The notes under the pieces are model-generated. The model was not told where the DNA came from, ran no database searches, and was given only the letters and a program-made list of their open reading frames with translations. This document shows positions 46,542-56,990 of a stretch of 64,000 bases of DNA, in pieces; positions within the stretch are counted from its first letter, which is position 1, and each line of letters begins with the position of its first letter. The position numbers and the translations under genes were made by a program. Location of the stretch: the NCBI GenBank assembly GCA_928212115.1, contig CAKMRJ010003334.1, positions 32,638,740-32,702,739 on the forward strand. The letters are read 5' to 3'. Source of the DNA: Lactuca virosa (taxonomy: Eukaryota > Streptophyta > Magnoliopsida > Asterales > Asteraceae).

Positions 46542-48491
46542 TGTTGGATTAGGTGTCTAAGGCCATAGCTATAATTGTTATGTACTTGAATTGATAGTAG
46601 CAATGTCCTTTTGGGTTGCCTTCAAACCTGGCAATTGAATAAGATAATTGTTGGAGAGAGAAGAATGATTTATTAATTTATTGCTTGGTTAATAAATTAA
46701 TAATCAAGATAAATGATTTATTAATGTATTATGGATATAATATATTAATTAGAAATCATATTGTTTAATTAATATTTAATCAGAAATTAATTTGGAATTA
46801 ATTTTGGGATTAAAGGAATTAATTGAAACTGCAGGGACTAAAGGTGACAATGTTCAAAAGTTGTGCATTGAGCATTCTAGAACCTCCCTTAGAGGTGGGG
46901 AACGAAATCTAGAGTGTCCTAGGGTTTCCTTGGGCTCTAAGGGTGCCTTGGAAGCCTTAGGGAGGAAGTTAAGGGATTAGGGTTATCTAAGATACACCTG
47001 CCTTATCCTAAACCTTCCTTATCACCTATATAAACCCCTATAGGGTTGGATTTCGTCCAAGGCACTCCAAGAAAGGCTAAGGGCCGAAATTATACTCTAC
47101 TTCTCTCTCTCCATAGTAATCCTTGGTTGCTAGGTTTGTTTGTGAGCCATTAGAGGCACGACACTTGTGGCGCTTGCTACCAAAGTTCAAGATCTTCAAG
47201 GATTTGATTGTTATTACAATATAACAATCAAGGTATGTATCCTAACCCTAATTATATGTTAATTTCAAAAATAACATGTGCCTCCTAGGGTTTCTAGTTT
47301 TTGTGTTCAATGCTTGTATGTCTAATAGTGAAAACATAGATCCTCAACTTAGGGTTGCATGCACACATAGGATTGTTTGTTATGTACAAAACCCATCAGA
47401 ACCTTCATCCGACTCGCCGAGCGGTATGAACACTCGTCGAGTCCATCTTCATCCTATGACCACGTCCTGTCCTCGACTCGCCGAGTTGTATGAACAACTC
47501 GTCGAGTTCATCTTCAAGAGTTGGGAGATTGCCTTGGACTCGTCGAGTCTGTTCATGCACTCGTCAAGTCCTATGAACTCCAGGACTATGGCTTATCCCA
47601 ATACGTTTGGGTCACTCCCCTGGACCCTCTAAAACCTTTCTTTCACTCAACTGGGTCTCATGAACCATAACGGAAAAGGGAAGTCTAACCTCGGACTCGC
47701 CGAGTCCCAAGAACGACTCGCCGAGTCGATACAGTCCAAGTCTTATTTCTTCGATTTCTGGTGTACAACTCTCGTCCAAATGATAGATCTAGGTCCCTAA
47801 ACTCGATCTAGCACGTAAAGTTACGAACTTTACGTGCATGCATGGGACTTTGAGCCAAAAAGACTCTAAAAGAGGCTCTTAAGTTGCATGGGAGCTTCCA
47901 TGGGTGCAAAAGTAGCCCTTTTCTGCCTTGTAACTCTTCCATGGACCTCGATCCGAAGCCTCAACCCCCAACCATGCTTGCAATCATGGTTGGTTACCAA
48001 GAATGGCTTATAAAAGCCCTAAATCTCCCAAAAAGGGATCTAGCAAATGAACAAGCAAGGTATCGAATTTATACCTTACAAGAACTGTAGATGATTCACA
48101 AGTTTGATTCCTCTGGCCAACCTCTTGGTTCCTCAAGCTTTTCCCTTCCTTCTTGTCACCACAAACTACCAAGAATCACCAAAAAGGCCTTTAGATCTTC
48201 ACAACACGACTAGGGTTTTGTATGGAGTGTTCTAGGAGCATAAAGGGGCGATGGAGGCTGTATAAGGTTGTTTAAATAGGGTGCAAACCCTCAGATTAGG
48301 GTTTTGTCCAGTCAGAGCCTACTCGTCGAGTCTGCAGCCGACTCGACGAGTCCGTCATTTAAATCCCGGATCAAATCCGCTTCTACTCGACGAGTTGGGC
48401 CTTCAACTCGTCGAGTCCCAGGCCAAAAATGCAAAATACTTGAATAAAATACATACCAGGAACCAGGTGCTACAAATCTCCCCCACTTATT

Positions 48492-51400
48492 TTAGACTTC
48501 GTCCTCGAAGTCTGCTGCTCGTTCCTGGAAAAGCTGTGGGTAATGCTTCATCATCTCATCCACCAGCTCCCAAGTCCATTCCGAGCCCTTCCGGTGCTGC
48601 CATTGCACCTTCACCATCTCGACCCTATTGTTCCTCAGATCCTTCGACTTCCGGTCGAGGATCGCTACAGGCCGCTCGATGTAATTCAGGCTGTCATCTA
48701 CCTGAATATCCTCTAAAGGTACCACTGCCGAATCGTCCACCAAACATTTCCGTAACTGGGAGACGTGAAAAGTGCTATGAATCTGACTGAGTTCGGCTGG
48801 CAGGTCCAGCCTATCCGCCACCTTGCCCACCCGGGCTATTACCCTGAAGGGTCCAATATACCTGGGACCCAAATTCCCCCGCTTCCTGAATCGGATGACG
48901 CCCTTCCATGGCGACACCTTCAGGAGAACCATATCCCCGACCTGAAACTCCAGGTCTGATCGGCGCTTGTCGGCATAACTTTTCTGCCGACTCTGAGCAG
49001 TCTGAAGTCAGCTCCGAACCTGCTGAATCCTCTCTGTCGTCTTGAGCACCACTTCAGTGCTCCCCATGACCCTTTGGCCAACCTCACCCCAACATATCGG
49101 GGTCCTTCACTTCCTCCCGTATAACATCTCTAAGGGAGGACGGTCAATACTCGCATGATAACTATTGTTATATGAGAACTCCGCCAACGGAAGGTAGGTA
49201 TCCCAGCTACCTCCGAAGTCTAAAACACATGCCCACAGCATATCCTCTAGCGTCTGGATGGTCCGCTCGCTCTGACCATCCGTCTGCGGGTGAAAGGCGG
49301 TGCTAAAATGAAGACGAGTACCCAGCTCGTCATGAAACTTCTTCCAAAACCTGGAAGTGAACCGCACATCCCGGTCGGAAATCACTGAAACTGGCACTCC
49401 GTGCCGAGCTACTACCTCTCGGATATAGATGTCGGCCAACTTCTCGGCCGAGATGCTCTCCTGGATCGGTATGAAATGGGCACTCTTGGTCAACCGATCC
49501 ACGATTACCCAAATCGAATCCACTCCCCGTGCAGTCTTGGGAAGCTTGGTGATGAAATCCATGGTAATATCTTCCCATTTCCACATGGGAATATCTAACG
49601 GCTGCATCTTGCCGTGTGGCCTCTGGTGCTCGGCCTTGACCTTCCTGCACGTCAAGCACCGCTCCACATACCATGCTACGTCCCGCTTCATGCAGGGCCA
49701 CCAATAATCAGGACGAAGATCTCTATACATCTTCGTCGCTTCGGGATGGATAGAAAATCTGGATTTGTGAGCCTCCTCCATCAGGACCTGGCGCACGCCT
49801 CCATGATAAGGGACCCACACCCTACGGTGAAGAGTCAATAATCCTCGACTATTATAGTCGAAGGAGGAAACCTGACCCACTATACGCTCGCTCTTCCGAT
49901 GTTCCTCCTTCATAGCCTCCTGCTGAGCCTCCCGGATCCGCTCCAACAGTGGAGTCACCACTGTCATCCTCAGACAGATGTCCCTGATTGGCGCTGCCTT
50001 GCGGCTAAGCGCATCGGCCACGACATTGGCCTTCCCCGGGTGGTAGAGGATATCGCAATCATAATCCTTAACCACATCAAGCCACCGATGCTGCCTCATG
50101 TTCAGGTTCGCCTGATCCATGAGGTACCTCAAACTCTTGTGGTCCGTGTAAATGGTACAACGAACACCATAGAGGTAATGACGCCAAATATTGAGGGCAA
50201 AAACAACAGCCCCCAGCTCCAAATCATGCGTCGGGTAATTCGCCTCGTGAGGCTTCAGCTGCCTCGAAGCGTATGCAATAACATGCCCTCTCTGCATCAG
50301 TACCACGCCCAAACCTGAGATGGACGCATCACAATATACCACAAAATCCTCCATGCCCTCTGGCAGGGCTAAGATTGGCGCCTCGCACAATCTCTGCCTC
50401 AAGGTCTCAAACGCCGTCTGCTGCTCAGGCCTCCATCAAAATACTACGGCCTTCCTTGTCAGCCGGGTCAGGTGCACGACTATCTTGGAGAAGTCCTGAA
50501 TGAATCTCCGATAGTAGCCTGCCAATCCCAGAAAGCTCCGAATCTCAGATGGAGACCTCGGAACCTCCCACCTCATCACGACCTCAACCTTGACCGGATC
50601 AACCGATATCCCGTCCTGGTTGACAAGGTGCCCAAGAAACTGCACCTCGCGCAACCAGAACTCACACTTGGAGAATTTAGCATACAGGTTCTCCCTCCTC
50701 AAAGTACCCAAAACCTCTCGTAAGTGCTCCTCATGCTGCTCTCGCGTCTTGGAGTAAACCAAGATGTCATCAATGAAAACAATCACGGACCGACCCAACA
50801 TCGGTCTGCACACGCGGTTCATGAGGTCCATGAACGCGGCAGGAGCATTGGCAGCCCGAAAGGCATCACCACGAACTCATAGTGGCCATAACGCGTCCGA
50901 AACACAGTCTTCTGCACGTCCTCCTCTTTGACCCTCATCTGATGATACCCTGAACGCAAATCATTCTTGGAGAACCAAGATGCTCCCTGTAGCTGGTCAA
51001 AGAGGTCATCAATCCTCGGGAGTGGGTAACGGTTCTTCACCGTTACCTTATTCAGCTCCCTATAATCTATACACATCCGATGCGACCCGTCCTTCTTCTT
51101 TACAAACAGAATCGGGGGCTCCCCAGGGTGAACTGCTCGGTCTAATGAATCCCTTGTCTAACAGCTCCTGCAGCTGTGTAGACAACTCCTGCATCTCAGG
51201 AGGAGCCAACCGATACGGTGCCTTGGCTATCGGAGCCGCACCAGGGACTAGTTCAATCCTGAACTCTACCTGCCTCTCCGGAGGTATCCCAGGCAACTCC
51301 TCGGGGAATACATCCGCAAACTCTCGCACCACGGGCACATCGCCCACCGTTGCCTTACCCATCTCTCGGGTATTCACAACATAGACAACAAATCCTGCGC

Positions 51401-51693
51401 AAACCCCGCTGAAGGTAACGCCTAGCTCTAGCTGCTGAACATAAAGCTGGTCCTCGCTGTGGCCTCTCGCCCTGAATCACCAGCTCTCCCCCACTTGGGG
51501 TCCTGATCCGCACCAACTGCTGCGCACAGTCAATCACTGCCCCATTGGGGCTTTGCCAATCCATACCGATAATAACCTTGTTCCCCCGCAAAGGTATGGG
51601 AACCAGATCTACCAGATAACGCTCCTCAAACAGTCGCAGGACGCAATCTCGGTAGACCTCAAACAGTCGCATGACGCAATCTCGGTAGACCTC
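48492..51693 (-). pseudogene. Chromovirus pol on minus strand, broken
   Basis: From 51693 downwards: end of protease (VIIGMDWQSPNGAVIDC), reverse transcriptase (MCIDYRELNKVTVKNRYPLP, FIDDILVYS near 50775), RNase H (YCDAS, ELGAV, YTDHK, VADALS intact), integrase (HHCC finger, MDFITKLP, VISDRDVRF and GQSERT all intact) and chromodomain (YIERPVAILDR ... SEWTWE), stop at 48492. Lesions include frame changes near 51365, 51070 and 50830, a Trp-to-TGA change at 50436, TGA at 49107 and another stop near 49010. Unlike the plus-strand copy, its integrase triad is preserved. Confidence 0.88.
51628..51693 (-). repeat. 33-bp tandem duplication at the truncated edge of pol
   Basis: Units 51628-51660 and 51661-51693 differ at one base. 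At protein level, an 11-residue stretch ending CVLRLFE is repeated as CVMRLFE. It abuts the junction with the host LTR at 51694. Confidence 0.85.
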
Positions 51694-52134
51694 TTATGCG
51701 AGTTAGGGCAAGGCCTGTTATACGTAGTGGGCGGGCCCCGTTGATTGACAGATTTGTATGCCGGGCAGGGCCCATTATGTGTTTGATATGTATGGTATGT
51801 GGTATTTTGGGGAACTCACTAAGCTTTGTGCTTACGTTTTTTTTATGATTATAGTTTCAGGTAGTTTCGGTTCGAAAGGGAAGGGCCCGGTTTGATCGCA
51901 ATGCATCCACCCACGTTTCCGCATTATGATGATTTTGGGATTGTACTATGATAATTGTTTTCTTATAAAGCACTTTCGAATATTAGAAAAAGGATGTTGA
52001 ATGTCGACTTAAAATATAATTAATGTTTTGGTTGAATTAAAAATGGAATTTTTACCTCATAATTTTGGGATGTTACAACGTCGTGGTGCTCCCTTCACCA
52101 CGTCGTGGGCACCACCAAGTTTCACATTTAGAAG

Positions 52135-53010
52135 TGTCGGATGAAGGTGTCTAAGTCAGTAACTAAAATGACATATTCTTGTAATTAGAAACAAAGTCGT
52201 TTTTGGGTTGTCCTTATAACTAGAACAAGGTTAGAATGATATTTGTAGAGAGAGGATAATTTATTAGATTATTATATGATTGATAAACTAATTGGAAATT
52301 ATGAGGAAATAGTTTGTTAATATAATTGGAAATAGAAAATTGATTTGTTAATTTATATGATTAATAAATTAATATGAATTCAATTAGAATTAATTAATTA
52401 TTAATCAAAATTAATCTGGAATTAATTCGAGTAATTGGAATTAATTAAATGTCCAATGACTGAATTGTAATTATTCATAATTGAACAATGAATGAATATT
52501 CTAGAACCTATATAGTTGGGAACGAAATTAGAAGGGATTTTAGGGTTTCTAGAAGCCTCCTGATAGTAAATAAGGAAATTATTTGAGTTGGTATTAAATA
52601 TATTATTTAATCATTCAAATCTTGTTTTGTCCCTAAGTTATTTAAACTATAAATAGAACCCCAAGGCCTATGATTTTCGTTCATAAGCTTCCCTAGGGAA
52701 TACTTTGGCCGGAAATATCCTCTCCCCCATCTCCTCTTGTCTTCTAGTTTTAGGGTTTGGGTGTGAGCCATTATATGCATCATCCTTTTGGTGCTAAGCT
52801 TTCCAAGACCTACACTACAAGGAGATTGAAAGTGATTTGTTTACTACAACAAATCAAATGTATGTAACCCTAATCCAATGATTTCGATTTCATTAGGGTT
52901 TATGTTAGTTTGTTGTTCATAGTATGTTGCCTTCAAAGTGTTGTGACATAGATCTTTTATAGGATGCATGTACCCTCTTAATTGTTAATTGTTTTCCACA
53001 TTGTACATGA
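52135..53010 (+). repeat. Copia LTR remnant
   Basis: Starts TGTCGGATGAAGGTGTCTAA, clearly related to the TGTTGGATTAGGTGTCTAA start of the 39677 LTR, and keeps the same order of landmarks (TTTTTGGGTTGTCC, AGAACCT...GAACGAAAT, TTAGGGTTT...GTGAGCCATTA, ACATAGATC, GCATGTACC). The right end is not sharp and no target duplication is visible, so the element may be truncated. Confidence 0.65.
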
Positions 53011-53300
53011 TCTAGTTTAAAAAAATAATCTATGCTTTATTGTATTTTTGAATTAAATTTATTTTAAAAAAAATGATGTGTAGTGGTGTGTTAGTGATAG
53101 GTATCTCATAAGTTTAATGGTTGAATGTGCAGTGGCGAATCTAGGATTCAAACTAACGTGTGTCCCATAAATGAAATGATAAAATAAATGGGTCAAAAAA
53201 ATTGGTTATCGGGTCGGTTTGTCGGTAATACCATCTTAGGAAAATATTTATTAACTTGAATACCAAAGATCAAACTAATTAAAAAAAAATCATAAATTTC

Positions 53301-55809
53301 TTACAATTGTTCACGACGAGTTTTCATATCCCTAAAAAAATCTATAAGTATGTCGTTGCTAATACCATCTAACACATCTTTCTCAATATATGAAACTAGA
53401 CAATCATTCATAAATTGATCACCCATTTTATTACGCAAATCGTTCTTTATCAACTTCATTGCAGAAAAAGCACGTTCCACTGTGGATGTTGCAACGGGCA
53501 ATATCAATGCTAATTTTAGTAGAAGATACACCATTGGATATATCGTATGTTTTTGTTCGTTTCAATCATCATTTTTGCCAAGTTTCCAATTCCTTTCAAG
53601 TTATTAAACCTTGCATCTCCACGTACATCCACAATATAAACTTGCTCTAAGTGTTCCAATGTCATGTTCTGGGAACTCGTTTGGATAAAAGGTTGCCATC
53701 TGAAGTAGTTCTTCCACATTAAATGCTTGAAAAGACTTACTTGGACAAAAAGAAGCCATAGAAACAAGTAATGGTGTGTTTACTTCATTAAATCGATTGT
53801 TGAGCTCTTGAGATTGCATATCTATGACCGCAATAAATACATCAATTTTATAGTGATGTAAGTGGTTAATCTGCGAATTAAATAGAACAACGGGTTAATG
53901 ATTAATTTAGAAACTTGAAGAAATAGATCAACTTTATAGTTGCTAACCTGTGAACCTTTGCGACGACTTGCTCTATTGTAATATGGATCTTCCATATTCA
54001 AAATTTCAATATCACATTTTTCGCAAAACAAAGTAACATCATTTAAGAGTGGTTCCCATCCTTCATCTCGCATTTGTTTAAGTCTGGTCTTAGAGGATCT
54101 CACTTGATGCATTGCATTTACAATATCTTGATCTTTTTTTTGCAACGTGATGTTCAAATCATTTGTGACCCCTAAGATATCAACCATCAAGTGTAAGCAA
54201 AAAATAAAATCAAACGTTTGTAATGACTTCAAGAGACGATGTGCTTATGCTCTATGATCTTGACAATAACTATCCACTTTAATGTCTTCAAGTACTTCAC
54301 AAATTGAAGAATATGTTCTCTTGATATTTAAGAGTGAACCAAAATGAGAACCCCATCACATGGTCGTTTGATACCAACTTCTTGATTCAAACATGTACCA
54401 CTTTGAATGTCACCTAAAATTAACATAAAAAATAAATTAGCAAAAAATATATATAAATCACCATAAAATAATAAGAAAATAAAATAAAAGAAACCTGTGG
54501 CCAATGCTTCCACCACTTTTGTTGCTTGTTTCTCTCTTAATTTGTCTCGACGTTTATAAGAAGAACCAATCATGTTTAACAAACGAGAAGTCAAATCAAA
54601 ATAGTCATTGATGTCAGGGTGATTCTTTGCAACAAATACAAGTGCTAATTGTAATTGGTGAGCAAAACAATGAATAAAATGTGCAGATTTCACTTCTTTC
54701 ATAATAAGTGTCTTCAATCCATTAAATGCACCACTCATATTACTAGCTCCATCATAACATTGTCCTCGGATCCTATGTGGACTTAATCCACATTCTGTCA
54801 GAAATGAATAAATAGTTGCCTTCAATGACAAAGCTGAAGTGTCACTGACATGCTTTATGCCAATAAAGCTCTCCACAATAACCCCTTGGCTATTCACAAA
54901 CCGCAAAACCAATGCCATTTGCTCTTTACAAGACACGTCACGTGATTCGTCTACTAATATGGCAAAGAATTCATCCCCAATACCTTTCACAATAGTCTTA
55001 ATAGTTTCTTTTGCTGCAGCATGTACAATATCCCTTTGAATTGAACTACATGTCATTTGTGAATTTTTAGGAGCATTCTTTAAAACAACACCACCCACTT
55101 TATCATTTCGATCAGCATAGAACTGAAGAAGTTCAAGAAAGTTGCCTCTATTAGTCGAGTCTTCACTTTCATCATGACCCCGAAAAGCTAACCCTTGTCG
55201 CAGTAAGAATCTAATACAATCTATAGAAGCATTTAATCTGATGCGTTGGTTGGTCTTCATCAAATCAGTTTGCTTATCAAAAGCAGTAGCTATGGATTGT
55301 CTTTGGTTCATCAGATTTTGACACTTTTGGATTGCCATATTATGTGGACTTCCATCTTCGTGATGATTTAGACTCGTTCTCTTGTTCCAAGTATTAAATC
55401 CATTTTTTACAAAATGATCTGAACCACCTTGGTTTTTAATCTCAGATTTAAATAGATAACAACATAAACAAAATGCAGCTTCAAGTTTAATACTGTACTC
55501 TAGCCAGTATTTGTGATCATCAAACCAAGAGGGAACAAATCTACGAAGTTTTCCTCCAATCTCTCTTTGTTGGAAAGAATGAGTTCGCGGTTGATAAGGC
55601 CCTTTTTGTAAGTAGGATCTTCTAATCTCATCTCGTTGATTTACATGATAAATTTCCATGCTTGGCCTTTCTCCGGGATCCGCAGGAAGTGTGTTTAAAT
55701 CAACTTTCATATATTTTGAAGAAGGTGTTTGTTGTTCATCGTTTTGTTGTGAATTGCCATGATCATGAGATAAAGAGCTTGTTTCACCCTTTTTTTTATA
55801 ATACCTCAA
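53301..55809 (-). pseudogene. hAT transposase (TTF-type zinc finger, DUF4371, hAT dimerisation), broken
   Basis: The N-terminal part has a TTF-type finger (WFDDHKYWLEYS ... AFCLCCYLFKSE), then a DUF4371 / RNase H-like core with candidate catalytic Asp in ILVDESRDVS and CYDGASNM and a conserved IHCFAHQLQLALV. The C-terminus has the hAT dimerisation motif PVATSTVERAFSAMKLIKND near 53410-53500. Introns with GT-AG ends: 54414-54494 (81 nt) and about 53876-53948. Lesions: a deletion frame change after KRPCD near 54350, TAA at about 54247, frame changes near 53690 and 53530. The start is unresolved: no in-frame ATG before RYYKKKGE, so an upstream exon may exist. Proteins of this type are often labelled zinc finger MYM-type 1-like; here the TIRs show it is a transposase. 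Confidence 0.85.
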
Positions 55810-56048
55810 AATTATGCCTAAAATGATAAAATAAATAATTATTCATCTAAATAAATAATAATTACAACTGCTACAAATAAATATATAGATCTAATAAAAA
55901 TATATTACAGAACATGTTATATAAATGAAATAAGCTATATAAATATATCTTATATAAATGATTTTTTTTCATCTTTTTTTTATAATACATCAACATTATG
56001 CCTAAAATGATAAAATAAATATTTACTCATATAAATAAATAATCAAAA
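55788..56048. repeat. Tandem duplication of about 184 bp in the hAT 5' region
   Basis: 55790-55862 and 55974-56046 align (TTTTTTTATAATAC, ATTATGCCTAAAATGATAAA, AAATAAATAAT). The end of the first copy provides the first coding bases of the transposase, so the second is a duplicated exon edge or upstream region. Confidence 0.65.
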
Positions 56049-56990
56049 CAACCGCTACAAATGAAATATGTAAAAGTTATATAAATAAAACAAACTATAT
56101 AAATGAAATATGTAAAAGTAATTTGATATGCCTAGCCTATTGGTCTAATTCTTTATTAAACAAATAAAGACAATTTGCCTGACATACACAATAACAAAAG
56201 CAAGAGCAGGTGAACAGACTATAACTTTTCCATAGAGGCATAGACAATGACTTCTCATATATACAGTGACCTATGCCCACTTTATTGTTTCTAGTTTCTA
56301 CACCATATAACAATTCTAAATAAAACGAGATATAAAAGACTAAATGGTTTACCCAAAAGTAAATGGAATGCTGAGAAGAAGTCGACGGCCGCAGGTTCTT
56401 CAATTCCGTCTGGTTCAATAACGGGCCGGCGACGAAGATTGTATGGATGCAACCGGAGATAATGATGTTAAAGACAATTAGAAGTCCAAACCTTTGACAC
56501 CAAGAACTGTTCAAGACAGTTTGCGGCCACTAAAGAACAGAGGTGACCAAAACGTGATTATCGGCAACACTAAAGAAGTCGGCAGTCGGTGGCAATCCAA
56601 AGTTGAGAAAGACGAAGGAACTTTGACAGCGGCTAATCCACAAAATCGTAATTTTTTTTAGGTTTTTTGTTTTTCCATTTCTATATTTTTCTACATTTAA
56701 ATTAGATTAGTCTTGGGTTTGAAAGAATATCTGTTATTATATTTTCGTAAAATATTTTGTTGCTTAATCAACCCCTATTTTTTTGCTCTTAAGTTTTTTA
56801 AAAGTTGTAAAGATTGAAAATAGATTATGATTGGCAAATATCGTTTATTTTTTTTCTTTGTTACTATCAAGGGTGTCCAATTTGTTTTGCCAACAGGTGT
56901 CCTAGAAAAATTATGCTATATCTAGTAAATAAAATTTAGAACTAAGGGGTGTCCCAGGACACCCTTTAGATACAGATAGACTCGCCTCTG

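Larger units (their letters stand above)
39677..47398 (+). mobile_element. Complete copia element with young LTRs and decayed coding region
   Basis: 5' LTR 39677-40534 (858 bp) and 3' LTR 46542-47398 (857 bp) start TGTTGGATTAGG and end ACCCATCA. I count about eight substitutions and one single-base gap between them (about 99% identity). Exact target duplication GAACC (39672-39676 and 47399-47403). Primer site TGGTATCAGAGC at 40536-40547; polypurine tract AAGTGGGAGAC just before the 3' LTR. The 6-kb interior has only short relics of gag and of reverse transcriptase/RNase H with many stops. It probably moved with proteins supplied by an active relative. Confidence 0.92.
38638..48474 (-). repeat. 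3' LTR of the minus-strand chromovirus, split by a copia
   Basis: Minus-strand start TGTAGCACC, end GGGATGTTACA. About 2.11 kb once the 7727-bp copia and duplication are set aside. Cluster I dyads (GACTCGACGAGTC type) at 48319-48417, AAACCCTAA near 48298, TATTTAAAC near 48272, more dyads at 47411-47549, 47694-47727 and 39550-39648, GTCAA-rich block at 39508-39545, minisatellite of ATCGGTATCTTTCAACCG at 38950-39090 (and 39165-39195), CACTAAG module in complement near 38905. Confidence 0.85.
38638..51693 (-). mobile_element. Minus-strand Tekay-like chromovirus, 5' part deleted
   Basis: From right to left: protease-end to chromodomain pol (51693-48492), polypurine tract (48475-48486, minus strand GTGGGGGAGATT), then the 3' LTR (48474-38638), which contains the copia at 39677-47398. 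Gag, primer site and 5' LTR are missing. At 51693/51694 protease sequence passes directly into the host LTR. A deletion spanning the 5' half of the element and part of the host LTR explains this. Confidence 0.85.
37719..52077 (+). mobile_element. Solo gypsy LTR, CTCACGACGTGAG family, split by a chromovirus
   Basis: Own sequence 37719-38637 and 51694-52077. Starts TGTAACATCCG, ends GGGATGTTACA, exact target duplication ACGTC (37714-37718 and 52078-52082). Dyads: CTCACAACGTGAG (37842-37854), CTCATGACGTGAG (38475-38487) and CTCACGACGTGAG (38497-38509 and 38567-38579). The 3' part holds GGGGAACTCACTAAGC (51808) and TTTCAGGTAG (51855). The central part seems shortened where the inserted chromovirus lost its 5' end. 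Confidence 0.85.
27127..52134 (-). mobile_element. Outer minus-strand gypsy LTR, split by three insertions
   Basis: Own sequence: 27127-27487, 34792-35227, 36886-37718 and 52083 to about 52134, roughly 1.7 kb. It starts TGTAACATCCC on the plus strand. The complement of the GGGGAACTCATTAAGC module is at about 27365-27385, and CCACGTCGTGG-type dyads are at 36918, 37003 and 52098. The three splits each have exact target duplications (CCTAC, AGTCA, ACGTC), which proves that the pieces were once continuous. The right terminus is unclear, because a copia LTR remnant begins at 52135. Confidence 0.7.
53130..56990 (-). mobile_element. hAT DNA transposon, complete with TIRs and 8-bp duplication
   Basis: Terminal inverted repeats CAGTGGCGAATCTA (53130-53143) and, on the opposite strand, CAGAGGCGAGTCTA (56977-56990) match at 12 of 14 bases. 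They are flanked by TGAATGTG and TGAATGTT, a 7-of-8 match for the 8-bp target duplication of hAT elements. The interior holds one minus-strand transposase gene and 1.2 kb of 5' non-coding DNA. The transposase is broken, so it could move only with help. Confidence 0.88.

Noticed and set aside
46792..47632. Frames in the 3' LTR of the young copia and beyond
   Set aside because: LTR sequence; the same frame occurs partly in the 5' LTR and has no domain.
27122..53005. TTGTA on both sides (27122-27126 and 53001-53005) as target duplication of the outer LTR
   Set aside because: The stretch before 53001 aligns to copia LTR landmarks and not to a gypsy LTR start, so the 5-bp match may be chance.
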